Below are positions 44,814-54,334 of a stretch of DNA of 64,000 bases, one piece after another. Below the pieces are notes generated by a model. The model was not told the DNA's origin. It saw only the letters and a program-made list of their open reading frames with translations, and did not search any database. This stretch comes from an uncultured Muribaculaceae bacterium (GTDB lineage: Bacteria; Bacteroidota; Bacteroidia; Bacteroidales; Muribaculaceae), in assembly GCA_934636465.1 (NCBI GenBank), contig CAKUAR010000006.1, positions 1 through 64,000 on the forward strand, given 5' to 3'. The translations under genes were made by a program, and so were the position numbers. Position 1 is the first letter of the stretch. Each line of letters begins with the position of its first letter.

Positions 44814-46118
44814 ATGAAGAAAACAATCTTGTTAGGCAGTGCTTTGCTGGTTTCGGCAATGAGCCTCAACGCTGGCGACTTGCTCACCAACACCAACCAA
44901 TCTGTAGAATATTTGAGAATGACTGCGCGCGGCGCTTCGTGCGAGTCCGACGCTCCCTACTACAACCCTGCCGGAACAGCTTTTACCACCGAGGGTTTCC
45001 AAATCAACCTGAGCTTGCAAAACGCCTGTCAAAAGCGTGACATAACCTCCACATTCGCTCTCTATCCCGAAGGCACTCGCAAGTTTGAGGGTACAGCCGA
45101 AGCCCCTGTAATCCCGTCTATCATGGCCACCTATAAGAAAGGCAACTGGGCTGCATCGGCCTACATAGGTCTCGTGGGTGGCGGCGGCAAAGCCAACTAC
45201 AAACACGGAATTCCATTGTTTACATCATCTATCATGGCTGGTCTTTATGCCAAGACACACGGCCAGCTCACACCGGCCATGTACGACATAGAAAGCTCGG
45301 TGTTCGGCCGCCAATACATTTTCGGCGGTCAGCTCGGAGCTGCCTATAAGTTCAACAACCACATTTCAGCCTACGCCGGTGTGCGCTTCAACTATCTCAA
45401 CGGCCTCTACAAAGGCCACGCCACTGCCGTGATGAAAAATGGTGGCGACCCCATGGTTGACCTGCGCCTGCACTGCAACCAGACCGGTTTCGGCGTAGCC
45501 CCTATCCTTGGCCTCGACTACAAGGTGGGCAACCTCACTCTTGGAGCAAAATATGAGTTCCGCACCAATCTTACAGCCAAAAACGACACAAAGGAGAACA
45601 CTGCCCCCAACGGAGCACTCGCAGCCTATGCCGACGGTGTGAAAACACCAAACGACATACCTGCCATGGTGGCTGTGGCCGCCGGCTATGACTTCACTTC
45701 AAAGCTCCGCGCCACCGTTGAATATCACTTCTTCGACGACAAAAACGCCGACATGGCAGGTGCCAAGGAAAAAGCCCTGAAGCGCGGCACAAGCGAGGTG
45801 CTTGCCGGTGTTGAATACGACATCAACCGCATGTTTACCGTGAGCGTGAGCGGACAGCGCACCGACTACGGCCTCTCCGACGGCTACCAGAGCGACCTCA
45901 GCTTCGCTTGCGACAGCTGGTCGGTTGGTCTTGGAGGCGCAATCCACGCCACCCCCAAGCTCACCGTCAACCTCGGTTATTTCCTCACTATCTACAGCGA
46001 CTATCACAAGAACGTTCCAGCTGGCAACCCTGGCTACAACGGAACAACAATGGCAGGTGCCGAGACCTATGCACGCACCAACCGCGTGTTTGGCGCAGGT
46101 GTCACCTACAAGTTCTAA
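44814..46118 (+). CDS. OmpP1/FadL-family outer membrane transporter
   Basis: Predicted 434-residue outer membrane beta-barrel of the FadL/TodX family, which takes up long-chain fatty acids and other hydrophobic compounds. The signal peptide ends at about residue 20 (MSLNAG). The N-terminal hatch region follows (TNTNQSVEYLRMTARGASCE, then SDAPYYNPAGTAF), corresponding to the family's conserved NPAG motif. The rest is amphipathic strands, for instance GAAYKFNNHISAYAGVRFNY, LTLGAKYEFRTNLTA and TPKLTVNLGYFLTIYSDYHK, and it ends FGAGVTYKF with the terminal aromatic residue typical of barrel proteins. Monocistronic, with its own promoter and terminator. Confidence 0.92.
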   Translation: MKKTILLGSALLVSAMSLNAGDLLTNTNQSVEYLRMTARGASCESDAPYYNPAGTAFTTEGFQINLSLQNACQKRDITSTFALYPEGTRKFEGTAEAPVIPSIMATYKKGNWAASAYIGLVGGGGKANYKHGIPLFTSSIMAGLYAKTHGQLTPAMYDIESSVFGRQYIFGGQLGAAYKFNNHISAYAGVRFNYLNGLYKGHATAVMKNGGDPMVDLRLHCNQTGFGVAPILGLDYKVGNLTLGAKYEFRTNLTAKNDTKENTAPNGALAAYADGVKTPNDIPAMVAVAAGYDFTSKLRATVEYHFFDDKNADMAGAKEKALKRGTSEVLAGVEYDINRMFTVSVSGQRTDYGLSDGYQSDLSFACDSWSVGLGGAIHATPKLTVNLGYFLTIYSDYHKNVPAGNPGYNGTTMAGAETYARTNRVFGAGVTYKF

Positions 46119-46154
46119 ACTCACAATTTGAATCTATTATAACCGTAATTCATC

Positions 46155-46193
46155 GAGGCGTTTCGCATCAAGCGAAGCGCCTCACTTTTTCTT
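46155..46193 (+). terminator. Intrinsic terminator after the FadL-type porin gene
   Basis: Stem GAGGCGTTTCGC / GCGAAGCGCCTC, loop ATCAA, then ACTTTTTCTTT. Confidence 0.85.
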
Positions 46194-46320
46194 TGTCCCA
46201 TGTCCCAACAAAGCCGCTTTTACGGAAAGGCGACCAGTCACAACCTGCCTATTTTTTTTGCAGAGTACGACAACCAGCCACGCCGTCATTCGCCACGCTT
46301 CCATAATGTGCCAGGCGATG

Positions 46321-46360
46321 CAAAAACACAAGCAGGGCGAGCCGATTTGGCTCGCCCTGC
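46321..46360 (-). terminator. Intrinsic terminator of the small lectin-like protein gene
   Basis: Perfect 12-bp stem GCAGGGCGAGCC / GGCTCGCCCTGC, followed on the minus strand by TTGTGTTTTTG. A very similar hairpin sits at 50925-50953. Confidence 0.8.
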
Positions 46361-46397
46361 CCCCATTATCGCATTTGCGTCAATTATTCACGCTTTT

Positions 46398-47234
46398 TTA
46401 TTTAACCATAACCTTTTGGCAATCGCTGCCCACTTTCACCACATACACGCCAGCAGGCACGTTGATAGTGGCATCGCCATTCACGGCAGCCATTTGCTGA
46501 CCAGCCACTGAATACACAGCCACAGCCTTGCCTTCAGCACCAGTCACATCTATTTTGCCAGCACCGCCAACGGCGTTCCAAGTGGCATCAGCTGCCACGC
46601 CATTCACGCCAGAATAGTCAAAGTCAGCCCACACTCTGTTTTCTGCTCCTTGCCCGGCAAAATAAAGTCTGTAACCCTTGCCGTCTTCTCTTTCTTCAAC
46701 CACACCCCAGTCGCCAAAAGCGTTGGTATCGCCTTCAAAACCTTCAAAGAACACAGTCTTGCCAGCTATCTTGAGTGTGATGTCGTCAAAGCAAGCAATC
46801 TCTGGTTGCGACATGCGAATACCCACTGTGCTGAAAGGCACGCTGATGTCCTTTTGCTCATCTACGAGTGTGCCGTCAACGTATGTTTTCAAGTTCGAGC
46901 CATCGGTCACCACCATCTTAATCTCATATTCCGTGAAAGGACCAGCTTTCTTCACATACTCTGCGATAGACCTGTCGGCCAACACTGAGAAAGTACCATT
47001 CTCGCACACGTGAGGCTTGAAATTCAGCTTGCCTTCTTCCCTTGTGGTGATTTGCCACATATAGAAGTTTTGCTCGTCTTGTGCGCCAAACAAAAAGCCG
47101 TGGCCAATGTTCTCAACCGAAACCTTGTAAGACACCTCAAAGTTTTTAATGCTTGAGTCAGAATAAATTTCAGCATTTGCAGCAATGCCAAACATGGTGC
47201 AAAGCACCATCAAAAGAGTAAATTTCAACTTCAT
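46398..47234 (-). CDS. Secreted lectin-like domain protein with T9SS-type C-terminus
   Basis: Predicted 278-residue exported protein; signal peptide MKLKFTLLMVLCTMFGIAAN. Residues 25-200 form a concanavalin-like beta-sandwich of the sort found at the N-terminus of several Bacteroidetes glycoside hydrolases (FLFGAQDEQNFYMWQITTRE; VPFSTVGIRMSQPEIACFDD; VFFEGFEGDTNAFGDWGVVE). The same segment opens the 633-residue protein at 48656-50557. The last 60 residues, KIDVTGAEGKAVAVYSVAGQ followed by QMAAVNGDATINVPAGVYVV, are a T9SS type A sorting domain. It looks like a free-standing carbohydrate-binding module exported to the surface; binding has not been shown. Confidence 0.78.
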   Translation of the reverse strand: MKLKFTLLMVLCTMFGIAANAEIYSDSSIKNFEVSYKVSVENIGHGFLFGAQDEQNFYMWQITTREEGKLNFKPHVCENGTFSVLADRSIAEYVKKAGPFTEYEIKMVVTDGSNLKTYVDGTLVDEQKDISVPFSTVGIRMSQPEIACFDDITLKIAGKTVFFEGFEGDTNAFGDWGVVEEREDGKGYRLYFAGQGAENRVWADFDYSGVNGVAADATWNAVGGAGKIDVTGAEGKAVAVYSVAGQQMAAVNGDATINVPAGVYVVKVGSDCQKVMVK

Positions 47235-47505
47235 AAGTTTTTGTTTTAGTTTGTATAATTAATGTTTATCTCATAGGTTTTGCTAAGCGGTGGTTTGGGC
47301 TTTTCATCTGCCTTGATTTGGTTATAAGCAAGACTGAGGACCCTCTTAACGTTTGTTAGCGTAAAATTATAAAAAAGCTGCGGTTTCTAAGCACTTTTAG
47401 GCTTTTTTTTGCATCAACGCCCTTGTTTTCGGCATCTGCCGATACAAAACGAAGAAGCCTTCTCCTCACCCTGCCAGCGCAGGACTTGAAGAAGACTTCA
47501 TCACG

Positions 47506-47577
47506 TACTTCCACTGAGAATCGAACTCAGATTTTAGGTTTAGGAAACCCACGTTCTATCCGTTGAACTATGGAAGC
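47506..47577 (-). tRNA. tRNA-Arg (anticodon CCT)
   Basis: Minus-strand cloverleaf: acceptor GCTTCCA with TGGAAGT (G-T first pair), anticodon stem TGGGT/ACCTA with loop TTCCTAA giving CCT, and T arm CTGAGTTCGATTCTCAG. CCA is not encoded. It sits between paralogous secreted protein genes. Confidence 0.92.
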
Positions 47578-47665
47578 AACTGTTTCTTAACTCTTAAATT
47601 TTTCTGTGCTGCAAAGTTACAAACATTATTTCATTTACCAAAACACAGCGCAGAGCCACAAGAGT

Positions 47666-48610
47666 TCATCGCACAGCCACCTTGCGAGAGGTGTTGCCGG
47701 CCCTCACCACATATATTCCGGCTGGCACGGCAATGCTACCGCTCGACAGCTTGCCCACAAGCGCGCCACCGGTACTATACACGCACGCCGGCACGGTGCT
47801 GCTCACCCACACACGACCCTTGCCGCCAAAAGCCTCAAGCGCGGTCTGCGGCTGCACCTTAGCCTGCGTAACGCCGCTCGGGTAGCTGCACACAATCTTT
47901 ATGCAGTCAAAGTCCCACAGTCCGGCAAGCGAGGTCACCTTGAACACATGCTTGCCCTCGGCAAGTCCCACCTGCGCATAGTCGGGCGTGTCGTTATATT
48001 GCGGCACGGCAGCGTTGTCGCCTCCGGCCTTGGGCCAGAACCATAGAGTGTCGCTCGGAGCATTGTTGACCAGAGTGCTCACCCATTTTGACTTGTCGGC
48101 AAGCACGCCGTTAAACGTGCTTCCGTCGGCCTCATAGGTTGCCGGAGCCACAGGACGGCTCGTTTGTGCAGTAGCCACAGGCTTGCCGTCTATCTCAAGC
48201 ACCATTGCGGCGGCATATCGTTTTGCCCAATCAACTTGCTTTCCGTCCACCAGATAGTTCACGCTCTCATCGTTGGCAGCGGCCTGGCCATATTTTTCCC
48301 AGCTCACGCCGTGCTTCACATATATGTCAACTGCCACTGCGCGGCTGCAGTTCACCGTGTAGCTGAAACTGCTGCCCCAGTTTTCCACGGCCATTTGTGG
48401 CGTTATTGACTTTGTGGCGGCGTCGGCAAATGTGGTTTGCTCATATTGCGACCAGTCGTTGCCCATGTCGCCAAGGGCCCAACCGTTCTCATAGTTGGAG
48501 CCGTTCACCATCTTCACGCCCACATTGTCGAGGCGGTATGCCGGCGTTTGGGCCGAGGCGGTGGCAGCTGCGCCAAGCAGGGCTGCCATGATTATAATCT
48601 TGTTCTTCAT
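47666..48610 (-). CDS. Hypothetical secreted protein with T9SS-type C-terminal domain
   Basis: Predicted 314-residue exported protein; signal peptide MKNKIIIMAALLGAAATASA. The body (residues 22-240) is a carbohydrate-binding-module-like beta-sandwich: WGSSFSYTVNCSRAVAVDIY, VLEIDGKPVATAQTSRPVAP, and GLAEGKHVFKVTSLAGLWDF then DCIKIVC, the kind of ending seen in CBM6/CBM35-like domains. The last 65 residues (EAFGGKGRVWVSSTVPACVY; GIYVVRAGNTSRKVAVR) are a T9SS type A sorting domain. It starts 45 bases after the stop of the 633-residue gene and probably shares its transcript. The exact family is not recognised. Confidence 0.72.
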   Translation of the reverse strand: MKNKIIIMAALLGAAATASAQTPAYRLDNVGVKMVNGSNYENGWALGDMGNDWSQYEQTTFADAATKSITPQMAVENWGSSFSYTVNCSRAVAVDIYVKHGVSWEKYGQAAANDESVNYLVDGKQVDWAKRYAAAMVLEIDGKPVATAQTSRPVAPATYEADGSTFNGVLADKSKWVSTLVNNAPSDTLWFWPKAGGDNAAVPQYNDTPDYAQVGLAEGKHVFKVTSLAGLWDFDCIKIVCSYPSGVTQAKVQPQTALEAFGGKGRVWVSSTVPACVYSTGGALVGKLSSGSIAVPAGIYVVRAGNTSRKVAVR

Positions 48611-48655
48611 AACTCAATCAGTTTTTTCGTAGTTTCACGTTTTTCACCAAACAAA

Positions 48656-50557
48656 TCATTCAGTCCAGGTAAACAGCAGGTAGTCGCCAGCCTCAACCTC
48701 GGCTTCAGTAGTTGTTTCGCCTGTGCTTGTGGCCTTGCCGTCCTTGCCCACTATCTTCACGTCGGCAGTGTGGTTTATGCTCACGCTTGCAGCATTGTTT
48801 ATGTCGCTGTTGAGCAATATCAAGAAGTGGTTTTTGCCGTTCACGAGGTGCGACACGCACAAGCCACTTGAGTTATACGACGATAGACCGCTGAATTTGG
48901 CAGGGAGATAAGCCTTGTTATATCTCTTGGTGCCCTCTGGCACAGAGCCGCCCACTGGCACGTAGTGCGACACCTTGAGCAGTTTTGCACCAAGCCACAC
49001 CCATGCCTGACTTTGGATTTCCTTGTTGAGTGTCTGTATGCGATACCACACGTTGGTCTTCTTGCCGTTCACGTCGATTGGGGCGTTGTGGAAGTTCCAC
49101 TGCGTGCCTTGCGGAGTCCAGTAAGTGAAATATTGCACACCTTGTGCGCCGTAGGCCAGCGCGCTATACAGCTCAAAGCGCATGTGGTTGATTGACGGCA
49201 CTGGATAGCTGCCGTGGGCTGTTGCCAAGGCAAATGCCCAGAATGGCTGGTTAGTTTCTCTCGACACAGCCGACACGTCCTCAAGGTTCTTATAGAACCC
49301 GGAGCGCACACTCACCTTGTCGCCCGACTTTACCACCGGGTAGTTGTCATAGCTTATGATGCCTATGTTCACCTCGTCAACGAAGCGTTTCACATATTCC
49401 TTGTAGCTGCTTGTGCCGAGCGAACCCACGTCAACGTAGGTTGGCAGCAGGTTCAAGTAAAGCAAGTGTTCGTTGTCTGCGCTCATTATCTCATCTCTGA
49501 AGTCGCGGAGCGATGCAAAGTCGCTCGACACAGGCTCGTCGCGCAAGAACCAGCCAGCCAGCATTTCCTCGTTTTTGAAACGGTTAACTGCAGCAACCGG
49601 GTTGTTGGTCAGCTCGTCGCACATCACTATCTGCTTCACGCCTGTGCCCTTGCTCTCGCTCATGGCTTTCTCCACATCGCTTGTGGAGTGCAGTTGCGAG
49701 AACGACAAATTAAATCCACAGTCGGCAAGCTCTTTATAGCGTGCTTTGGTAAGGTCGGCAGTGGCATCGATTGAGTACCATGCCAAAATCGGGAACTGGT
49801 TGCCAGTGGGGTTCTTATACATCTTGTGGCGAGCCGTGTAGCCTACGCCAACGCCGCCTCTGTCATAGTCCTCTGCCTGCACGGTCACCGTCTGGTTAGG
49901 GCTAAGCGTCACCTTCTTGAACGGACCAGTTGCGGCATTAATGTTTGCCCAAATCACGTCCTCGGCCGAACGGCCTGCGAAATGCAGCAAGTGACCCTCG
50001 CCGTTGCTTCTCTTCTCTATAGTGCCGCCCGACTCAAACGAGCTTTTTCCGCTCTCAAAGTCCTCGCTAAACACCAGCTCACCGTCGGCTTTCAGCGTCA
50101 CATCGTCGAAGTAGCCGGCTTCGGGCAGCGACTCACGCATGCCCACCGTGCTGAACGGTATGCCAGCAAGCACACGCTCGTCCACCACCTTGCCGTCAAA
50201 CGAAGTGCGCACCGTGTCGTTATCCACAGCGATTTTCACCAAATACTCCACACCAGGGGCAGCTTTCGACACAAAGTTTCTTATTGATTTTCCGCCAAGC
50301 GACTTGTAGCCACCATTCACGCACTGGTGCGGATTCAGATTCAGAGTGCCGCTGCCGCTCGATGAAATTTGCCACATGTAGAAGTTTGTCCTGTTTTTCG
50401 CGCCAAACGTCAAAGAAGCTGCCAAATTACCCACAGCCACTCTAAACGATGCCTCATAGTGCTTCACGTCGGTAGTGGTCATGAAATTGGTAGCCGCATG
50501 GCTGCTCATGCCCACAAGTGCGCACAGCACTGATAAAAGAGTGATTTTAAGTTTCAT
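48656..50557 (-). CDS. Secreted glycoside-hydrolase-like protein with N-terminal lectin-like domain
   Basis: Predicted 633-residue exported protein; signal peptide MKLKITLLSVLCALVGMSSH. Residues 22-215 are the lectin-like domain shared with the gene at 46398-47234 (LTFGAKNRTNFYMWQISSSG; IPFSTVGMRESLPEAGYFDD). Residues 240-545 look like a clan-A (beta/alpha)8 barrel: FPILAWYSIDATADLTKARY, MLAGWFLRDEPVSSDFASLR (candidate acid/base Glu in RDEP), NIGIISYDNYPVV, and YGAQGVQYFTYWTPQGTQWN. A beta-domain follows, ending GDYLLFTWTE as in GH42-like proteins. There is no T9SS domain. The glycan target is unknown. A -7 element TATCTTTG lies on the minus strand at 50683-50690. Closest family by eye is the GH42/beta-galactosidase-like superfamily, with low certainty. 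Confidence 0.75.
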   Translation of the reverse strand: MKLKITLLSVLCALVGMSSHAATNFMTTTDVKHYEASFRVAVGNLAASLTFGAKNRTNFYMWQISSSGSGTLNLNPHQCVNGGYKSLGGKSIRNFVSKAAPGVEYLVKIAVDNDTVRTSFDGKVVDERVLAGIPFSTVGMRESLPEAGYFDDVTLKADGELVFSEDFESGKSSFESGGTIEKRSNGEGHLLHFAGRSAEDVIWANINAATGPFKKVTLSPNQTVTVQAEDYDRGGVGVGYTARHKMYKNPTGNQFPILAWYSIDATADLTKARYKELADCGFNLSFSQLHSTSDVEKAMSESKGTGVKQIVMCDELTNNPVAAVNRFKNEEMLAGWFLRDEPVSSDFASLRDFRDEIMSADNEHLLYLNLLPTYVDVGSLGTSSYKEYVKRFVDEVNIGIISYDNYPVVKSGDKVSVRSGFYKNLEDVSAVSRETNQPFWAFALATAHGSYPVPSINHMRFELYSALAYGAQGVQYFTYWTPQGTQWNFHNAPIDVNGKKTNVWYRIQTLNKEIQSQAWVWLGAKLLKVSHYVPVGGSVPEGTKRYNKAYLPAKFSGLSSYNSSGLCVSHLVNGKNHFLILLNSDINNAASVSINHTADVKIVGKDGKATSTGETTTEAEVEAGDYLLFTWTE

Positions 50558-50792
50558 ACAGAATGATTATTTTAGTTATTTATGTTAATCTTTTTCGGTT
50601 ATGCCAACTCTTGATATAGCAGTGTCGCCAATGGTCGGCAGCGGCATTGCCACGCACACTGCTTCCAGTCAATAGCTACACACAAAGATAGTATAAATTG
50701 GAGTGTAGAAAAACAAGCCCACTACATTTTTTTGCTCCCATTCCCCCACATTTTCGCCACCCCACGCCACCAACCAACCCACAAAGGCGGCA

Positions 50793-50896
50793 GTGTGCCG
50801 GAAGCACACGTTTTTCATTTAACCCACGACTGAGGAGCGACAGCTCCGGTCGTGGGGCTATGAGCGAATAAGGCAAGGCGTGCCAGAGGTACGCGT
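50793..50896 (+). repeat. Intergenic modular repeat, copy 4
   Basis: GTGTGC-GCACAC palindrome (50793-50809), then the core palindrome (50822-50857, arms CCCACGAC/GTCGTGGG around TGAGGAGCGACAGCTCCG), then GCGTGCCAGAGGTACGCGTA (50878-50897). The core is nearly identical to copy 3 and the companion is identical to copy 2. It lies in the gene-free stretch 50558-51352. Confidence 0.7.
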
Positions 50897-50924
50897 ATAG
50901 CAGCATGATAACCCATGTAAAAAA

Positions 50925-51060
50925 GCAGGGCGAGTCGCTTTGACTCACCCTGCCATGTGTGTTATTTTTAGTTATTATTGCTGTCCGATAAAATTTTAAC
51001 TTCATAAAGTTTTGTTTTTGTAGTTTGAAATAATGTTTATGTCAATCTGTGGCCTATGTT
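50925..51060 (-). pseudogene. Deletion scar of a third lectin-like paralogue: leader, five codons and terminator
   Basis: Read on the minus strand, 51060-51005 is a 5' leader closely similar to that of the gene at 46398-47234 (shared blocks AACTTCATAA and TAATGTTTAT in plus-strand sense). It is followed at 51005 by ATG and the codons for MKLKF, exactly the start of that gene. The coding similarity ends at once. About 45 bases later comes the hairpin GCAGGGCGAGTC / GACTCACCCTGC (50925-50953), nearly the same as that gene's terminator at 46332-46360. The simplest reading is a paralogue whose coding region was deleted, leaving its two ends. Confidence 0.55.
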
Positions 51061-51280
51061 AACCCAGATGTCAATTCTTTCACTTTTTTTTCAGTGCCCG
51101 GCAGCAAGCTGACATGCACGCTGCCAAAGTCACTAAAATCAGCTCCAAATTACAAAAAAATATCACACGCCCAACACGCAAGCAACGTCTTTTTACGTGT
51201 CTTTTTACGAGCCGCTCACCCATAACAATGCCACAATCGACACAACTCGGCATCGAGCGCGCAAAACGCAGCAAAAAAAT

Positions 51281-51310
51281 ACCGGTCAGCCCACAAAAGG
51301 CCGACCGGCA
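51281..51310 (-). terminator. Intrinsic terminator of secDF
   Basis: On the minus strand GCCGGTCGGCC / GGCTGACCGGT stem (one wobble), loop TTTTGTG, followed by ATTTTTTTGC. Confidence 0.8.
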
Positions 51311-51352
51311 TCAGAATTATAATTGTCGTTTTATTATTTACTTCCCGTCTTT

Positions 51353-54334
51353 TTATTTGCGGTTAGTGTTCACCTTGGCAGCCACAGCGTCTTTGTCACG
51401 TTTGTTTTGGCGAACTGCAAGCACATAGGCTGCAGGCGATGCCACGAACAGTGAAGCAGCAGTACCAAACAACACACCAAGTATCATTGCGAACACGAAG
51501 CTGCGGATAGTCTCACCACCGAGGAAGAATATCACAAGCAACACAAGCAATGTGGTGATTGAGGTCATCAACGTACGCGACAGTGTGCTGCACAATGCGT
51601 TGTTGAATGTGAGCTTCTCATCTTGTTTCGGGAACAGACGGCGATACTCACGCACACGGTCAAACACCACCACAGTATCGTTCACCTGATAACCAATCAC
51701 GGTGAGGATAGCGGCGATAAACGTCTGGTCAACCTCCATTGAGAACGGAAGCAGTCCGTGCAGTGTAAAGAATGCCATAACCACAAACGAGGTGAATGCC
51801 ACAGCAGCAAGAGCTCCGAGTGAGAATGCCACGTTGCGGAAACGTAACAAGATGTAGAGTGCCATTGCCAAGAGCGAGAACAGCACAGCCCAGATTGCCT
51901 GGCGTGTCATGTCGCTTGCAATGCTTGGACCAACCTGGTCGGTTGATTGCACACCCACATTCTCGTTTGTCACGCTGAAGTCGTCATACGACATGCCGTT
52001 GAGTTCGCTCGACAAACCTTTGTAGAGCTTTTGCATAATCACGTTGTCCACATCAACCTTCGGGTCAGTGTTGTCAATCATGTAGTTGGTTGAAATTCTA
52101 ACCTTAGTGTCGTTGTCGATAGTGATAACCGAAATATTGCTGCCCTCAAACAGAGGTGTGAGTTGGCTCTGAAGTTTTTCAGTAGAAACAGGGTGGCTGA
52201 ATTGAACCACGTAGTTGCGACCACCAGAGAAGTCGATGCCTCGGCTCAAGCCCAGTGTAGCAAATAGGATTGCGCCCACCACCACTGTGGCGATAACCAC
52301 GATAAGGCTCTTGCGGCGGTTGCCGATGAAGTCAAAGTGCACGTTCTCCATCAAGTGACGGGTGAAGCGTGTGGTGTAGGTCATGCCGTTGAACTTGCCG
52401 TTGTTCACAAAGTGCTCCATAACCAAGCGGGTTGCGAACACTGCAGTGAAGAATGAGCAACAGATACCGATGATAAGAGTGATTGCGAAACCACGGATAG
52501 GACCTGAACCCAAGATGGCAAGAATTATACCAGTGATGATAGAAGTGAGGTTGGAGTCGAAGATTGCAGAGAATGCGTTCTTGTAACCGTCGTTAACTGC
52601 GGCCTTCAGGCTCTTGCCTGCGCGCAACTCTTCCTTGCTGCGCTCAAAGATAAGCACGTTGGCGTCAACTGCCATACCCAGAGCCAGCACGATACCTGCG
52701 ATGCCAGGCAGTGTGAGCACACTCTGGAACGATGCCAGAATACCCATTGTGAAGAACAGGTTCAAAATCAAGCCCAAGTTGGCTATGTTACCTGCTTTCA
52801 CACCGTATGTTGTCATCATGAATATCATTAGCAGCACAAGTGCCACGATGAATGAGATGAAACCTTTTTCGATTGAAGCCTTACCGAGCGACGGGCCAAT
52901 CACACTTTCACTTGCTATGTTGACACGTGCCACCATCTTACCAGACTCAAGCACGTTGGCAAGGTCGTTTGCCTCTTCCACAGTGAAGTTACCAGTGATT
53001 TGCGAACGGCCGCCGTCAATCTGCGAGTTCACGTTAGGGAACGAATACACTTGGTCGTCAAGAACGATAGCCACCGAGCGGCCAAGGTTCTGACCAGTGA
53101 TGCGCGACCATGCGCGGGCACCCTCGTCATTCATTGTCATCGACACCACTTGACCCTGCAAGTTGTCGAATTGGCTTGAAGCGTCAGTAATCACATCGCC
53201 TGTAAGAACCGGTTTGTTTTGCACCGTGCGCAATGCCACGAGCTCAAACATGCGACCGCCTTGGTCAATGGCCTTAACAGTCCAGCGCAGTTTCAAGTCG
53301 GTTGGCAGGTTCTGGGCAGCGGCCGGCGAGCGCAAAATTGCATTCACTTCGGCGGTATCGGTCACCTCGCACACACCCACAACAGGGCTGCTTGGGTTGA
53401 GTTGGCCACCGGTCATGAGCAACTGGTCGAGCGTGCGAGCCTTTTGTGCGGCTGGTTTTGCGGCAGCTGGTTTTGCAGCTTCCTTGGCCTCTGCTTTGGC
53501 TGTGTCGGCGGCAGCAGTGTCGGCAGCGGCTTTCTGCACGCCTCCGGCTGTGGCTGCACTCAAGTTGTGCAAGTCGTTTGCAATCTCGCTATAGTTGTAT
53601 GTCTGGTAGAACTCCAAGTTGGCTGTTCCCTGAAGGAGCTTGCGCACACGCTCAGGCTCTTTCACGCCTGGCAACTCAAGCAAGATGCGGCCGGTGCTCT
53701 GCAGCTTCTGAATGTTAGGAGCCACAACGCCAAAACGGTCGATACGGGTGCGAAGCACTTTATATGAGTTTTCAACCATGTCGTTAACCTCGTCAGAAAG
53801 GATTTTTTCCACTTGCGCGTCAGTTGCGTTTGGAGTTTCCTTCACTTGAGGCACGTTGCGGAAGATTTGATACAGACTGCCTTCGGGAGCGATGCGCTTG
53901 TATTCGTTGCAGAACGAAGCAACGAAATCTTCCTGTGCGCGGTTGTTCGACGCCACAGTGTTGATGGCCTGGTTGAACTTCTTGTCAGGGTTGTCGTTAG
54001 AAAGGGCGCGCAAAATGTCGGGCACAGAGATTTGAAGAGTAACGTTCATACCACCCTTCAAGTCAAGACCAAGTCCAAGTTCTTTTTCACGCACTTCCTG
54101 GAAAGTGTAGTAATTCAAATACACTTTCTCCTTAGAGATTGAGTCAAGATACGCGTTATACACGGTCTTGTATTTGCTGTTGCTCGTGTCGGGCGTCTTC
54201 AGTCCCGATGCGGCAAGAGCCTTCTGCTCTGCTATGTTCTCATAGTGGTTTGTCACAAATGAGAACGACAGATAAAAGGCGCACACAAGAATCAAGCAAA
54301 CGGTTATGACTCTAATAAAACCTTTAGTTTGCAT
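51353..54334 (-). CDS. secDF: Protein translocase subunit SecDF (fused)
   Basis: SecD and SecF are inner membrane proteins that use the proton gradient to pull proteins out of the SecYEG channel on the periplasmic side. Here both are one 993-residue chain, as is usual in Bacteroidetes. The SecD half has TM1 (RVITVCLILVCAFYLSFSFV), the LGLGLDLKGGMNVTLQ signature, an Ala/Lys-rich insert near residue 285 (ADTAKAEAKEAAKPAAAKPA), the P1 head domain, and the five-helix RND core (LTLPGIAGIVLALGMAVDAN, then VLIFERSKEELR). The SecF half starts near residue 680 with GLSRGIDFSGGRNYVVQF and contains AAILTVIGYQVNDTVVVFDR and ETIRSFVFAMILGVLFGTAA. A minus-strand TATATTTG -7 lies at 54392-54399. Monocistronic. 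Confidence 0.97.
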   Translation of the reverse strand: MQTKGFIRVITVCLILVCAFYLSFSFVTNHYENIAEQKALAASGLKTPDTSNSKYKTVYNAYLDSISKEKVYLNYYTFQEVREKELGLGLDLKGGMNVTLQISVPDILRALSNDNPDKKFNQAINTVASNNRAQEDFVASFCNEYKRIAPEGSLYQIFRNVPQVKETPNATDAQVEKILSDEVNDMVENSYKVLRTRIDRFGVVAPNIQKLQSTGRILLELPGVKEPERVRKLLQGTANLEFYQTYNYSEIANDLHNLSAATAGGVQKAAADTAAADTAKAEAKEAAKPAAAKPAAQKARTLDQLLMTGGQLNPSSPVVGVCEVTDTAEVNAILRSPAAAQNLPTDLKLRWTVKAIDQGGRMFELVALRTVQNKPVLTGDVITDASSQFDNLQGQVVSMTMNDEGARAWSRITGQNLGRSVAIVLDDQVYSFPNVNSQIDGGRSQITGNFTVEEANDLANVLESGKMVARVNIASESVIGPSLGKASIEKGFISFIVALVLLMIFMMTTYGVKAGNIANLGLILNLFFTMGILASFQSVLTLPGIAGIVLALGMAVDANVLIFERSKEELRAGKSLKAAVNDGYKNAFSAIFDSNLTSIITGIILAILGSGPIRGFAITLIIGICCSFFTAVFATRLVMEHFVNNGKFNGMTYTTRFTRHLMENVHFDFIGNRRKSLIVVIATVVVGAILFATLGLSRGIDFSGGRNYVVQFSHPVSTEKLQSQLTPLFEGSNISVITIDNDTKVRISTNYMIDNTDPKVDVDNVIMQKLYKGLSSELNGMSYDDFSVTNENVGVQSTDQVGPSIASDMTRQAIWAVLFSLLAMALYILLRFRNVAFSLGALAAVAFTSFVVMAFFTLHGLLPFSMEVDQTFIAAILTVIGYQVNDTVVVFDRVREYRRLFPKQDEKLTFNNALCSTLSRTLMTSITTLLVLLVIFFLGGETIRSFVFAMILGVLFGTAASLFVASPAAYVLAVRQNKRDKDAVAAKVNTNRK

